Shown: positions 1 through 14,125, counted from the first letter of the stretch. The stretch: 64,000 nt of DNA from Brasenia schreberi (GCA_036023115.1 JAYKKT010000073.1:15504001-15568000); one strand, 5' to 3'. A program made the numbers and translations. The notes: generated by a model from the sequence alone, not told the origin.

Positions 1-51
1 GCGAATTGTATCAAGAAGGATAAAATGAATAGGTATAGTGGACTAAGAGAC

Positions 52-339
52 CTTCTTAAGGCGTTGGAGGATGAGGGAGACAGCAGATCGGAGGGATAAA
101 GCGTCATCCCGGAGGCGGACGACGTCGCGGGTGGATCGTGGAACGCGAAGGAGAGCGGCTTGGCTCTGCTCGTCAAGGGAGGCGGCTATCTCTTCAGAGA
201 GGAGCTGGAGCTTCATCTCGAGGTCGGCGAGGTGCTTGTCGGCGGGGTCCTGGGGGTCGCGGGAGGCGCAAGCGGCGTTGATCCACCGCTTGGGATCGAA
301 CTTCTCCTCAGAGAAGGCGCTCAGATCGACCGTCATCAT
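52..339 (-). CDS. COG7: COG7 first exon (conserved oligomeric Golgi complex subunit 7), partial gene
   Basis: This is the N-terminal coding exon of subunit 7 of the COG tethering complex, which acts in retrograde vesicle traffic at the Golgi. I chose the start at the ATG-ATG pair at 337-339 and below, because the protein then opens MMTVDLSAFSEEKFDPKRW, as plant COG7 proteins do. An open frame continues upstream to 459, but its basic, low-complexity residues do not look like COG7. Further landmarks are HLADLEMKLQLLSEEI, ALLRVPRSTRDVVRLRDDA and a final LQRLKK, giving 96 codons. The frame then meets a GT at 50-51 and an in-frame TAG soon after, as expected for a 5' splice site. The remaining exons lie beyond the left edge. 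I see no lesion in this exon. Family assignment is from recalled similarity. Confidence 0.8.
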
Positions 340-1105
340 CTTCGCTCGCTTCGCTTCTCCCTTGCTGGTTCTTCCTCTCCGTCGTTTCGTCTGACTTCCG
401 GAACGACCACTCTCTTCTCTTCTCAGCGGACGGGCGGGAGGAGGCTTTTGGCGCTTCATCCTTCATCGTATCGGAGAGAACGAACCCGATCAACGACTCG
501 CGGAGGCTAGAAAATAATAAACTTATCGTATTTGAATTTATGTACTCAGGTCATGTTTGTGTCGTGCATTTTTGGTGTTCGTGTCTTAACCCATATTGTG
601 TCTGCTGAACTCAAACATGAACCTGTTATGATTGTTATTTATATGGACTGGACACTATTTACACCAAAGATCATCTCCAGACGGTACAAGAGGGAGCCGA
701 ACAATCTCGACAACGAAAGTGACATGGACAAAAGCTTTGAATATGAACCTGTGTAATTTTTAATTTAGTTCAGTATGTTTCAGTCTCATCGAGTCAACAC
801 GAACACGACACATTCCTTTTTGTGTTGTATTATGCCAATACTTTTACTGTAACACGTTAAAGCAAATCCTGATACGACAACAAACTCCAGTACAAGTTCT
901 CGAGTTTCTTTTTTGTGTCTGAAAATTGCCGCCCCAATGGTGTTCTTACTGGTTACGGAGGGCACTTGTTTTGGGTTCGGGTTGGTTAAGAGTGGTTTTT
1001 AAGCATACAAATAGAAATGGCTTCAGGTATAAAGTAGCTCAAGTAGGGTCAGGTCTTTATCCATTTCAAGAATGAGTTATAGTTACAATTTTATAAAATA
1101 TAAAA
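340..1105. promoter_or_regulatory. Intergenic region: COG7 5' flank and tRNA 5' flank
   Basis: This stretch lies between the COG7 start (minus strand) and the tRNA-Ala gene (plus strand). The first 150 bases are GC-rich and probably hold the COG7 5' untranslated region. From about 510 the sequence is AT-rich and holds no coding region I recognise. The AT-rich run TTTTATAAAATATAAAA just before the tRNA (1090-1105) resembles the TATA-like flank of plant tRNA genes. Its promoter role is inferred only from position. Confidence 0.35.
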
Positions 1106-1178
1106 GGGGATGTAGCTCAGATGGTAGAGCGCTCGCTTAGCATGCGAGAGGTACGGGGATCGATACCCCGCATCTCTT
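1106..1178 (+). tRNA. tRNA-Ala (anticodon AGC)
   Basis: The sequence begins GGGGATGTAGCTCAG and folds into a complete cloverleaf. It has a 7-bp acceptor stem (GGGGATG against CATCTCT), an A box (TAGCTCAGATGG), an anticodon arm CTCGC-TTAGCAT-GCGAG with anticodon AGC, and a T arm CGGGG-ATCGATA-CCCCG. The G3-U70 wobble pair that marks alanine tRNAs is kept. It closely matches the plant cytosolic tRNA-Ala(AGC) I remember, except at the last bases: the first pair is a G-T wobble and the discriminator is T instead of A. No T-run terminator follows. The next bases belong to a broken protein-coding gene, so the 3' end may have been clipped by a rearrangement. Confidence 0.82.
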
Positions 1179-2039
1179 GATAACCGCCAATAGGAGTGCG
1201 GACGAGACCAGAAAGTAGAGGCTCCATCCTAAAACCGGGTGCAGTGTGCGTGGGATGAAAAATAAAGGGATTACATAACTAGCAAGAATAAACCAAATGG
1301 CTGCAGTCTTGAGCACAGACTGGAGACAGGAAACACTCTTCTCAAGGCGCTGGTAGAGCAATTTTGAAATGTTGGGGTGGGCGAGCCGCGAAACGGCCAT
1401 GATAGCCAGATACGTTACAGATTGAAACAGCACAACTGGGATCTCTTCACTGTATCTGTTGGCGCATGCACAAGCAAAATCACGTAAGCCGAAGATATTA
1501 TGCACAACTTTTGCTTAGATGTCAAAATCTTCTTCTATTCATTGTACAAATCTTTACACATCAAATAAACGGAACAATAAAGAGAAATATAATGTCACAA
1601 GAACCTGCAGAAAGGCAACAGTTGACAAGAACACAAAAAATCACTCACGGAACATAGAGGACAACAGGACATTTAAGTCAGATAGCAACGAAGTGTCCAC
1701 TTCCGAACTCTTATATGGGATGTTAATCTCCCTAAAACAGTTTTTATATGCCTATATATGATGCCATCTTGTTTCGTGGGTTACCGAGTTTTGTGCCAGT
1801 TATTTGACGTAAAACCACAGAGGGCACACTGCCTGCTGATTCAGCCTCAACCATTCAGACAAGCGATGCTCAACATAGGCTTCGACCTAGTCAACTTGTG
1901 ATTGTCACAAAATAGCATTTCTACATGGCACTTCTGGTACTATTCTATTCCGGCCAGCACATGTAACTTCAGAATTGTAGGATTCAGATTCCAATGCATT
2001 CATAATGAAAAGATCAAAGGTCCGGCAGATTTTTTACAG

Positions 2040-2122
2040 TGGCTGTTAACCATGCAATTCTTCTACTTTTATCCAGGCTTAGGACCAGTTATGTAAGGGT
2101 GAACCTTCACCGTAGGCAGAGG
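2040..2122 (-). mobile_element. SINE fragment (5' part), same family as the copy at 43,308
   Basis: The stretch TCCAGGCTTAGGACCAGTTATG...GGGTGAACCTTCACCGTAGGCAGAGG aligns, with several changes, to the outer part of the SINE at 43,430-43,500 (CCAGGCTTGGGATCGGCCATG ... TATAGGCGGAG). It lies in the large last intron of the PGSIP-like pseudogene. The tail half is missing or too diverged to see, and I found no target-site duplication. Confidence 0.45.
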
Positions 2123-4739
2123 GCTTTGATGCTTTCATGAGAAAATAATATGGAGTACGGTTTTTCCATTTCTTGTATATAATAATAGTAAACACAAGTT
2201 TCTCATTTGGTACTGAAGAATTCTTTTTCAATTTTTGTGTTTAAAGGGAAAGCTAGAACATCTCTAAAAGCATCACGATCCAATAGAGACACACTACTGA
2301 TGCTAGGCTCATTAACCTCACTCCCATATGACAAGCTAATCTACAAACAGCTTGAAAGTCAGTGACATAAATCTCCAAACAGAAAACCGAGATCGGAAAT
2401 TCTCCAAGTCAAAATTAACACAACCCCACAGCCTTCTGATTAGATAGTCCCTGACTCTTGCTGCATGTCAGAAAGGAAAAGAACTCGATTGGACTACCAA
2501 AATACAACTACTAAAAGCATGCCTAGCAAATATTATGCTTCAAAAGTAGCATCTTCATGCTATCTCCAGTCATTTCATTGGCCTAAAAGTAGAAAAGAGG
2601 AACCCATTTTTTTCCCCGAGATGTCAAAACGTAGTTGAAACTCGTATAATCTCTGTTGTCCATCCTTACAATCCCCCATAGGAGAACTCTTTCCACGTGC
2701 ACCAACATTAAGCCTTCCGCTATTATGCTCTTCTTCAACACAAGCATTTAAGTAAGCTTTTCTATGGATCATCTTTACATGCATGAAAAATCATTTCCAC
2801 ATCAAATATATCTTAACAAAATATCGTAAGCTGTCCACTTTTGGTAGCACCCAATTGCGTGATATTTACCTCATGCTCATGGACGAACCTTACATTGTGA
2901 AATCTTAATATCCAGAAATCACAAGAACGCATCTAAATTACTAACATTTATGCATGATGTGGCTTCCTCAAGTTTGATACGTTACGATCTGCATAAGCAA
3001 AACTACTAGGAAACATGCCCTCCTCAAACTTTTGCTTTGACATGTAAAACCCCAAATCATCTAAAACTAGCTTTAGATTAGATACATAAAATTAAAGCTA
3101 AGGTATCTCCCCTGGCAACGTCATTCAGGAGACATCTTTCTTCGTGCATTATTCCACAGGTTTATCTCCTTTGGGATCATAATCAGATAAAGGCTCATGA
3201 AAAGAGAATTCAAGGTGCACATTTGCGAGAAAGCCTCTACTTTTAGTTTCTTACACCAGTCTTGTCCAACGACTGAAGGATGATTTTGTAGGACCAGGGG
3301 TTTAACAATAATCCATCCTGAACATTCCAGTGATCATTTGTCGCTATGACACTGACAGATGCCCTGAAAGAGTGTCTAATGTAGGAAGACATTAAAGCTA
3401 GGATCACTTCTTCTAGAATATCTTCGTACAGTCAAGGCAATTGTCTTCTCTTGGTTACCTTAAAAAAGATTTAATTCTTTATCAAATTCATGATATATCT
3501 GGATGCTTATCTAAGTTGGCATACTTCTCCATGCAAGGATGATGTAATGATTGTTTGAGAACAAACAAAGGGAAGACTAACTTTTAATATATCTTGTTAG
3601 GAAATGGACCCGTGCAATTTATGCCGGAATTTACTCAAACTTGCTTAACAAGAATACTAATTTATTTTGAGCAGTGCATGCAAACTGGCCAAAAGGCACT
3701 ACTGATCTGGCTAGGGTCAACATGTGAATGACACAAGTTGAAAAGTGTTATGTGTTTGAAAACCAAGAGGCACATACTCCGCGGCAAAGCCAAATTTGGA
3801 GCTCCACCCGCATGGATAAGGCATCCATTTGGGTTTTCTATTGGTAATCCAAATGATGCACGCTGTCCAACCAAGTGTCTTGTAGTCGCAGTTCTGCCTC
3901 CAGATATCAAACAAGGATAATGACACAAATAGCGCACATTCACATGCATTACATTTTTTCAGTATTATTTTTAACAACTTGCCAAAGCCTTGGTAATCGG
4001 TAAAGTGGGGGGCGTAGGTGCCAGAAAGGCCATATCTCATACCACCAAGGGGTCGCCTTAGGTCAATAGTTTGATACATAGGATGAGCATCTGGGGTGGG
4101 GGTGCTAACCCCAGATTGCTAGTTAAAGAAGACCAAGTAGGTATCCCCGTAATTGCTCACAAAAATAAATACATGTGGTTTTACGTCAACTGCATAACTA
4201 AAAAAGGACGTGCCTGACAAAATGTTAGCCAGCTATGTGTAAAACTACAAAGTTGACAAGTGGTTTTAATTTTCTAATGCTAATGCTTAAGTGGTGATAT
4301 CCACAAGTTTGTCACCCTACATCAGTAGCAGTTGTGCTTAAATTGGAGGCTTCAAAAATGATCCTAGCAAAACTAATGTTTAACTTGTTAGATGCATTGC
4401 TGCGTACACTTACCCAAGAGTTTTCCGTCGTTGCTCATGCCAAGACAGGCCCAATGGTAAAACGGGCCAGGACCACCAATACCATGGCTTCAACCTCGGA
4501 GCACTGGGAAAAGTGATCACACTGTTGGGGCCACATGGTACGTTCCACCGCAGTTTCAAGTCTGCATTCAGGTCAGCAGAATATACTTCAGATTTCTCTT
4601 TATTCAAATGTTTATAGTTCTGCTTTTGGAAAACACATCCACTGGGAGTTTAGAGAGCACCTATCTCTGTGCACATTTTGGCAACACATTTAGATAAATA
4701 TGGTTGGTAACCATATAAAGTGGTTGCTTCCAGAGAGTT

Positions 4740-4790
4740 ACAACAATAACAACAACAACTAAGCCTTTTCCCATACTAGATGGAGTCGGC
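4740..4790 (-). mobile_element. 51-bp RTE LINE/SINE 3' end with 16-bp target-site duplication
   Basis: The insert contains only the last bases of the RTE LINE or its SINE: the (CAA)n tract followed by CTAAGCCTTTTCCCATACTAG and ATGGAGTCGGC on the plus strand. It is bracketed by perfect 16-bp direct repeats TTGCTTCCAGAGAGTT at 4724-4739 and 4791-4806. This is an extreme 5' truncation. Because LINE and SINE share this tail, the parent cannot be told. The host site is an intron of the PGSIP-like pseudogene. Confidence 0.8.
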
Positions 4791-5642
4791 TTGCTTCCAG
4801 AGAGTTCATATAATAAAAATGGAAAAGGAAGAAAAATGAAGCAAATGATGAAGCAAATATACTTACAGTAATAGGATGCATCCATTTGGTAGCCCAAAGG
4901 AAGCCGATATAAGCCATCTGAATTTGAACCATTTGAAGGAGGATGGAACATTGGTCTGTCAAGCATGTCAGAGAAGTAGCTCACTAGGAAACCCTGGTCT
5001 GCCCCATCCATGTTTTCACGCCCAATTTCTAACTCATGAAGCATGTTATTGAAGATCTCCATAGATGGCTGAAATTTTAGGATGCCAGGAGAATATAATG
5101 GCTTTAGTGGACACTTTCACAAGGCTACATCAGTTGGCCACTATGCAGAAACATATAAAGTATAAACCACATGCAACTTCAAATGTTTTCAACAATTACA
5201 ATACGACAAAGAAGTCTCTTATATTTCTAACAACAACCACAAAAGTCATGACCAGTTACGATCCTTCTACACTCCCTTTTCAAAAGTTTTCCTTCTCTAA
5301 AGCTTGTGTTTGCTCCAATCCAGTATGAGGTTCCTAAAAGTCTTCCACCATGATCATAGTTTTCGAAATGTACCCATTATTTTAATAAAATACCTGCAAA
5401 ACAAAAAGGCCACTGGAAGATGCAAGGATTGATGAAGACTCTGGCCACATTGGAAAAGTTTGACAGTCTTTTGAAGGAAGAAATTGTCCGAATCTAACAT
5501 GACAACTCAATCATAATCGATAAGGCTCCAAGCATATAACTTGTTCAATGTAAACTTGAATCTGTTGTCGAAGTTGGCCTGATTCTTATACCGATTATCC
5601 ACATTTTTTACCGAAACCACTTTAACACCATCTTCAAGCCTC

Positions 5643-8293
<2,651 letters not shown>

Positions 8294-8438
8294 TATTTAT
8301 TGCACTTTATATATGGTGTCCCAACTACATTTACACCTTCTCATATGATATCTTTCTATATGTATCTAAATATTTGTGTTTTATAAGCTATAGATATTAG
8401 CATGAACGATGTTGAAGAATCACAAGGAAGTCTGAAAT

Positions 8439-8923
8439 GGAGCAATGAATAATTTGAATACCTATTAGAATGTTGAAACCTAAGATGAGAGAAGTAGAAA
8501 AAAAGATGTGCGAAAAGTATGAACCACAATTTACTAAGGATAAGATAAAAACAATAAAAAAAAGTAAAAGCAAATCTTGTGATCTACAAAACTTTACTTT
8601 TTAAGAGTGGTTTTAGTTTTGATGAAGAGAACAAATGTTTACTTGTTGACCATGACATTTGGAGTGAACATATCAAGTATCATACTAATCATAAGAGTTT
8701 TCAACATACATCACATTTAAAACATTATAAAGTCTTGAATGAGATTTTCAAAGAATCAACTGTTGTAGGGCATGAAACAAGCACTGGATATCAATCCAAT
8801 GTCTGCCCAGAAGATAATTCTAGTATACCTAGTGTTCCACCAGTGGACTTAAATATAGATGATAATATTATTTCAAATAGCCCTCTATTTAGTAGGGAGG
8901 GATTCTCCTACTTGAGCACAGTC
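8439..8923 (+). pseudogene. Harbinger-associated Myb/SANT-like protein remnant
   Basis: The part from 8579 reads as a 115-residue open frame with the hallmark SGFSFDEENKCLLVDHDIWS and the following HTNHKSFQHTSHLKHYKVL. This matches the second half of the Myb/SANT-like domain (SGFGWDEE...W..YI..HP.AK.FR...F..YD.L) of PIF/Harbinger companion proteins. The first half (WSNE..FEYLLE from about 8439) is broken by stop codons. The protein normally binds element ends and helps the transposase. This copy cannot make a full domain. Confidence 0.6.
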
Positions 8924-9429
8924 TAAGAATACTATAAAAAAGTCGTAAAAATGTTGGTGATACTTTTTCTCAAGGACTAGATAAGTTTGTAGCTGGAATT
9001 AATAATTTCACTTATATGAGAGACAATCTTATAAAAGACTGAAAAAATATTGCGAGACAATCATAACTCTGAGGAGATAACTGAATAGTACTTCATAGGA
9101 TTGCAAATGATTGTTTCAAAAAATATTGCTAGATGCTCTTGCAATATTACAGAAAAGATAGCCACATGATTGAGAATGAAAATCAGTTTGACTGACACAT
9201 GAATTTGGTATGTATGCAAGAGATATTTATGATTTATAATTTATTTCACTTCATACTCTTATTGTTGATGTACTATTGCATTCTAAATCATTAACTATCT
9301 ATCGGTTCTTAGTCAAATATGTGCTTAAATGAAGTTACATGCAATTATTGAATATTCTCATATGTGCTTGATATACATCATTTGGTAATTTTATTTCATG
9401 TTTTAATGTGACAGTTAAAAAAAGGCAAG

Positions 9430-10195
9430 AATGACTCCAGAGAAAATAGTCATAAGAGTGTACATTGGTATTTTTATATTTATATAAACACGTCATCAAC
9501 CTCATTCATTCACGTATAATTCTATCAATAAAAGTGCAAATTTCCCTAAAAAATATCATAGAGATTGAACATTATGTCGTTTACTCTTACGTATGCAACG
9601 AAAAAGCTTTAGAATTGTTATGTGACATTCTACATAGTAGAGGTTTGCTACAAGATGCACGAGAAGTATCAATAGAAGACCAAGTTTGTTTGATTTTGAA
9701 TCTTAAGTCAATGAATATCTAATCGCAATACATCGATCATGTCAAACAATAAGTATTTTAACAAATAGCAGGTATGCATCATATAGCACAATAATATATA
9801 TATATATATATATATATCAAGACAACAAGGAGACCTTCAAAGCTTGCAAATGAGCCATGATTCTTTCCCTATTTCAAGATATATTTGTTTCTCCATAGTA
9901 AATCATGTACATGCATATATCATTGATAACATATGTTATAATTCCTTTAACTATCATAATTCTATAGGATATCTTGGGAGTGATTAATGGTACACATGCT
10001 CTTGCCCCTATACCAAATAGTGAACAACCGTGTTATTATAATGGAAGGACCATAATATCACAAAATATCTTAGGTGGTGTTGGTTTTGATATGCACTTTC
10101 ACTATGTTTATGCAGGATGGGAAGGAAGTGCAACTGATACATTAGTGCTTAAGAGCACACTTGATGATACTATTCAATTATTGGTAGTGCCATAA
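9430..10195 (+). pseudogene. PIF/Harbinger transposase remnant
   Basis: Two fragments survive. The first (about 9540-9722) reads ALELLCDILHSRGLLQDARE followed by EDQVCLILN, matching the N-terminal helix region of plant Harbinger transposases (F..LC..L..RGLL.DTR.V..EEQVA.FL). The second (9968-10195) covers the start of the DDE_4 nuclease domain: GVINGTHALAP, then QNILGGVGFDMHFHYVYAGW and EGSATDTLVL. In active relatives the first block reads GAIDGTH, whose Asp is the first catalytic residue. Here it is Asn (AAT at 9986-9988). The rest of the DDE domain is absent. Confidence 0.7.
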
Positions 10196-10200
10196 GGTAA

Positions 10201-10590
10201 TACATCTTTTAAAAATTGGTACAACTAATGAAATATACTTAAAAGTATATTAATGATGTTAATCATTTTTATGGAGAAATATTATCATAAAACCATAATT
10301 ATTGGAATCAAGATGAGGGCCAACTTCTCCGTGACTGTCGTGTCTCTCTCTTTCTTTATTTCCTTGCATGTAAACCACAATTATAATTAGGGTACTTAAA
10401 AATGAAAGTGCATGGCTTCAACAACATGACATAGGAAAACTATCCAAATAGTAAATTTGCTGCAATATTAATTATGAATTTAAATATATTATCATTTTCT
10501 TTCTTATTTATATTGTCGAACCAACTTTATCTCAATTTGTTTATAAGGACCATATGGCTCATGATGTGATCAATTCTAAGAATATGGTGT
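10201..10590. other. No feature recognised
   Basis: AT-rich sequence between the Harbinger remnant and LINE copy 1. I see no coding potential or repeat. Confidence 0.4.
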
Positions 10591-11899
10591 AACAACAACA
10601 ACAAACAACAACAAAGCCTTTTCCCATGCTAGACGGGGTCGGCTACATGGATTCTTTGTTTCCACAGATCCCTATCGTGTGCCATATTAGCAGTTAACTC
10701 CCAATAAGCTAGATCATTCCTTATTGTTTCTTTCCAACACTTTTGTGGTCATCCTCTACTTCTTTTAATACTTTCCAAATTTAGTTTTTGTAACCTTCTT
10801 ACAGGTTTTTCTTTTGATCTTCTTTCTATATGTCCAAACCATCTTAAACGATGTTCTCTCATTTTATCCTCTATTGGTGTCACTCCAAATTTGTTTCTAA
10901 TAACCTCATTATGTATATGGTCTTTTCTTGTATGATCACTCATCCATCTCAACATCTTCATTTCTATCACGGATATCTTTTGTACATGTTGATGATTAAC
11001 TGCCCAACACTCAGAACCATAAAACATGGCAGGCCTAATTGCTGCTCTATAATATTTACCTTTTAATTTTAATGCTATCTTCTTATCACAAAGAATACCT
11101 AATGCTCCTCTCCATTTTAACCAACCAGCATTAATTCTATGTGTAACATCTCCATCAATTCTTCCATCACTTTGAAAAATTGACCCTAGGTATTTAAAAC
11201 TTTCCTTTTCGAGAATGTAATGTGTGCCAATTTTAATTTCTATGTCCTCTGAAGTAGCCAAATGATCAAACTTACATTCCATATATTTTGTCTTTGTTCT
11301 ACTAAGTCGGAGGCCTTTGCTTTCTAATGTTTCTCTCCATAGTTCCAATTTTCTATTAACTTTTTCCTTAGACTCCTCCACTAATACAATGTCATCTGCA
11401 AATAACATACACCAAGGTACTTCATCTTGAATATGTTTTGTTAACTCATCCATCACCATTATAAATAAGTATGGACTTAAAGTTGATCCTTGATGTAACC
11501 CAATATTAACTTCAAAGAAGTCTGTCGTTCCTTCATGAGTCCTTACACATGTTTTTGCACCATCATACATGTCTCTTATAAGGTTAATATATGTCAATGG
11601 GATACCTCTTTTTTCCAAAGTTCTCCAAAGAACCTCCCTTGGTGCCCTATCATAAGCTTTTTCTAGATCAATAAATATCATGTGAAGGTCTTTCTTTTTT
11701 GCTCTAAAATGTTCCATAAGACGTCTCAAAAGGTGAATCGCTTCAATAATAGATCTGCCTGGCATAAATCCAAATTGTTTCTCCGTTGTACTTGATACTT
11801 GTCTTAACCTACGTTCGATAATTCTTTCCCATAATTTCATAGTATGACTCATTAACTTGATACCTCGATAATTCACACAATTTTATTCTCCTAGTATTT
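10591..11899 (-). mobile_element. RTE-type LINE copy 1, 5'-truncated and internally deleted
   Basis: On the minus strand the element ends with GAATCCATGTAGCCGACC...GGGAAAAGGCTT and a (TTG)n tail, seen as (CAA)n at 10591-10613. It carries most of the reverse transcriptase region. At its 5' side the sequence jumps at about 11882 from the segment ending CGATAATTCACACAATTTT to ATTCTCCTAGTATTT, which in copy 4 lies some 120 bp further upstream, so there is an internal deletion. The element then stops. No target-site duplication was identified. Confidence 0.85.
10749..11876 (-). pseudogene. RTE LINE reverse transcriptase remnant (copy 1, 375 codons open)
   Basis: The frame starts inside the RT domain ([19 protein letters not shown]). 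It includes [37 protein letters not shown] and the catalytic FADD box ([12 protein letters not shown]), then the thumb and C-terminal region ([33 protein letters not shown]). It stops at 10749, where the codon CGA of other copies is TGA, a CpG-type transition. This removes the last ~40 residues that copies 2 and 4 keep (KCWKETIKNDLAYWEL..., ending HVADPV). No endonuclease domain is present. It is long but cannot be autonomous. Confidence 0.85.
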
Positions 11900-14125
11900 C
11901 ACCTCATAGACATATACATCCGGCCTATCTAACACAGTATTAAACCAAACTTTCACCTTTTATAAATGAAAGCGAACATACTATTTATTTACAGTAAGGC
12001 AGCAACAAGTTTTATCACCCTCCTATCTCAAAGCAGAATAAAGAAAGCGTAGAGAAGCAGCCCATGAACAATGTACAGAACAAATTTCCATGTACCAATA
12101 AAATATAAATTACACATAAATCGAAGAACAAACCTTATCACATTAAACGTGCATCCTTGGTATATGATATTTCTATTTTAGATTGTTCAGTTATCTTTTT
12201 TGTTTATTTTTCAAAGAACAATACAACCCATAAGTATTGGACGTATTGTGACAATTGAGCCGAACCATAAGCCCCCACATCGGCCATATCCCTACCCCGC
12301 CCCCATCGACAAATAGCACCTAACACTGGCTAACGGTTCCAGCAAAAAGTCTGACAGAAGAATCTAGACACAGAGCCTATTTATATCCTGGATACATGAG
12401 CAAAATAAAGAAATCAGGAATTTAGTATTCTACAAGAATCTTTCTTCTAGCAGAATATTCTACAACCGTATAAACATGACAATTTATATTAGAGATTTTT
12501 AGAAGTACCTGTCATGGTGGTCGAGAAAAGTAGAGGTTAGTTTTCAGCTTTACATAAAAAAATGTGCAGTGTAGAACTGCCATACTACAAGCTCGCTGAT
12601 GCATAATTCAAAAGGAGGCAATTCAGTGGATGCCATGATGAATCACCATTACCACGGAATGATACTCTGGAAAGGTAAATAAAAGAGAATAGAAATTTCA
12701 GAAACCGATTTTCTTATATGTCTAGAGGCTTCCGATCTCCTAATAGCTCTTCCCACCACAATGTATCACGTAGTTGATTCGTGGTTGTCGTTGCCAAGGT
12801 TAATGGGAAGAAAAGGAGCAAAAGGATGACCACCTTAGGATGTAACAGAAGCTCCATTAGTTGCAGCTAACTGAAAAGAAACACCAAATCAAAGTCAGAT
12901 ATCAACGTCATCATAAAAAAAACTTGGTTTTGATAGTCAACAAGAGGCACAAAACGATCCAAGAATAGGAACGCTTTCCACACAAGACAATCTAAGGAAA
13001 CAAGGACAAAACATCCACCAATAAGCTCATCACATGATCATTTTCAGCTCACAGTAACTTTGGTCCGAAATCCTTTTTGCATATAACAACTGTCAAGACA
13101 AATGTGACCTGGCCTTGCTAATTTGTTCTTAAGTTCCTATGAAGGTACGGATCGTCCCAAGTCATTCCCTTAAGGGTGGAGACAAGTTCACTTGACACGA
13201 AATTCCCCTTGGAGTCAGGTGCAATATTGCTTAGACATCAGATAGCTTGCTTTACCTTCCCCAGGCCAACTTCCAAATCTTCTCCATATCGTGGCAGCCT
13301 CACTTATTGCAATGAGGGAAGATGATGTTATATCATTTTTCGAAGGATAAATAATATAACCAGGCACTACTCCATTGATAATCAGATAACCAAAGATGCT
13401 CCTCCATACCCAATAAAGCAAAAGCTTCTTCTCCAGGGTTTTGATTGGTCATCAATATATCATGTCCTTAATAGAGCCAATCTGATCCTCAACAATCGGA
13501 ATTTCATGCTTCTCTCAGATCCTCCCTAGCTCCTGATTGAGCTTGTGTGGCTAGACTTCGCTTGGTTGATGGCCAAGAGAAATTGGTTACGTTGCTAACG
13601 ATAGAAGTGGAAATATCAAAACTGATATTTTTTCACCCATTATCCACCGAATAAAAAGCAATTTGATAACAGAGAAACACAAAATAAGTGACCGTTTTCA
13701 TTTTCTTCAATGAATGAGAGCTTTCTTGCCTATGAGATCTATCGAACAACATATCTCAAAATTCACACTCCACTATGCACTCTATCTTGTCTTATTTACA
13801 GTTTTTACTTTACTTTTCTTTTCCTCTTTGTATTTTCTGTATTATAAACAAGAGAGAGAAAGAGGCATGTCATTAGCTGTTGGGACATGATGCCTCTAAC
13901 GCTAGTGAGGTAGGTCAAGAGGTGTCTTAAGGCTAGTGAGGTAGCCGTTGGAGGCCAGACCCCTCTCTCATTCTCTCTCAGTCTTCCTCGTTCTTCATAT
14001 TCCCTAGGCATGTTTCAAGTTACACATCTTGGTGCCAATCTATTTGAATGAAACACTTTTGACATATTCTTTGAAGTTTGAAGTGCCTTCATCCCGAGAT
14101 TCGTGCTTCGTACATATCATAAGAT
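11900..14125. other. No recognised gene
   Basis: Unassigned AT-rich plant DNA. A minus-strand open frame at 13215-13421 (reads WVWRSIFGYLIINGVVPGYI, then ATIWRRFGSWPGEGK) looks exon-like, but I cannot name a family. Short direct repeats GCTAGTGAGGTAG occur at about 13901 and 13932. Confidence 0.3.

Larger units (their letters stand above)
1179..5642 (-). pseudogene. PGSIP7/8-like GT8 glycosyltransferase, truncated and disabled
   Basis: Four exon-like blocks resemble plant PGSIP7/8-type proteins, GT8 family, glycogenin/glucuronosyltransferase-like membrane enzymes. Block 1 (5642-5394) encodes EDGVKVVSVKNV, FTLNKLYAWSL and the nucleotide-sugar-binding VVMLDSDN (DxD). Block 2 (5068-4867) has GADQGFLVSYFSDMLDRPMF and YRLPLGYQMDASYY. 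Block 3 (4561-4414) has CGPNSVITFPSAPRLKPWYW and LSWHEQRR. Block 4 (1455-1179) has EIPVVLFQSV and IPRTLHPVLGWSLY, membrane-spanning in the family. GT/AG borders and codon phase agree between blocks 2, 3 and 4. Lesions in block 1: TGA at 5507-5509 replaces the conserved Arg before VVMLD, and small deletions shift the frame in the CGQ...INPCIF and IF...GLFVLQ stretches. N-terminal exons were not found, and the last ~100 residues are missing because block 4 runs into the tRNA. A 51-bp LINE end lies in the intron between blocks 2 and 3. Expression as an active enzyme is unlikely. Confidence 0.8.
8400..10200 (+). mobile_element. Decayed PIF/Harbinger DNA transposon
   Basis: The two genes typical of this superfamily are present in order on the plus strand: a Myb/SANT-like DNA-binding protein remnant, then a DDE transposase remnant. 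Both carry many stops and frameshifts. Terminal inverted repeats and the 3-bp target duplication were not found, so the limits given are only those of the coding remnants. A short (TA)n run at 9792-9818 lies between the transposase pieces. Confidence 0.65.

Noticed and set aside
43..459. Taking the full 138-codon frame as COG7 with a 40-residue N-terminal extension
   Set aside because: The extension is arginine/lysine-rich low complexity, and plant COG7 starts at the MM pair. The end of the frame lies past the splice donor.
71..510. Plus-strand frames overlapping COG7 exon 1
   Set aside because: They are antisense shadows of a GC-rich exon. No similarity was recognised.
3662..4079. Possible minus-strand exon (RRPLGGMRYGLSGTYAPHF) in the PGSIP-like intron
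   Set aside because: It reads exon-like, but I recognise no family, and splice phase and similarity give no support. Not annotated.
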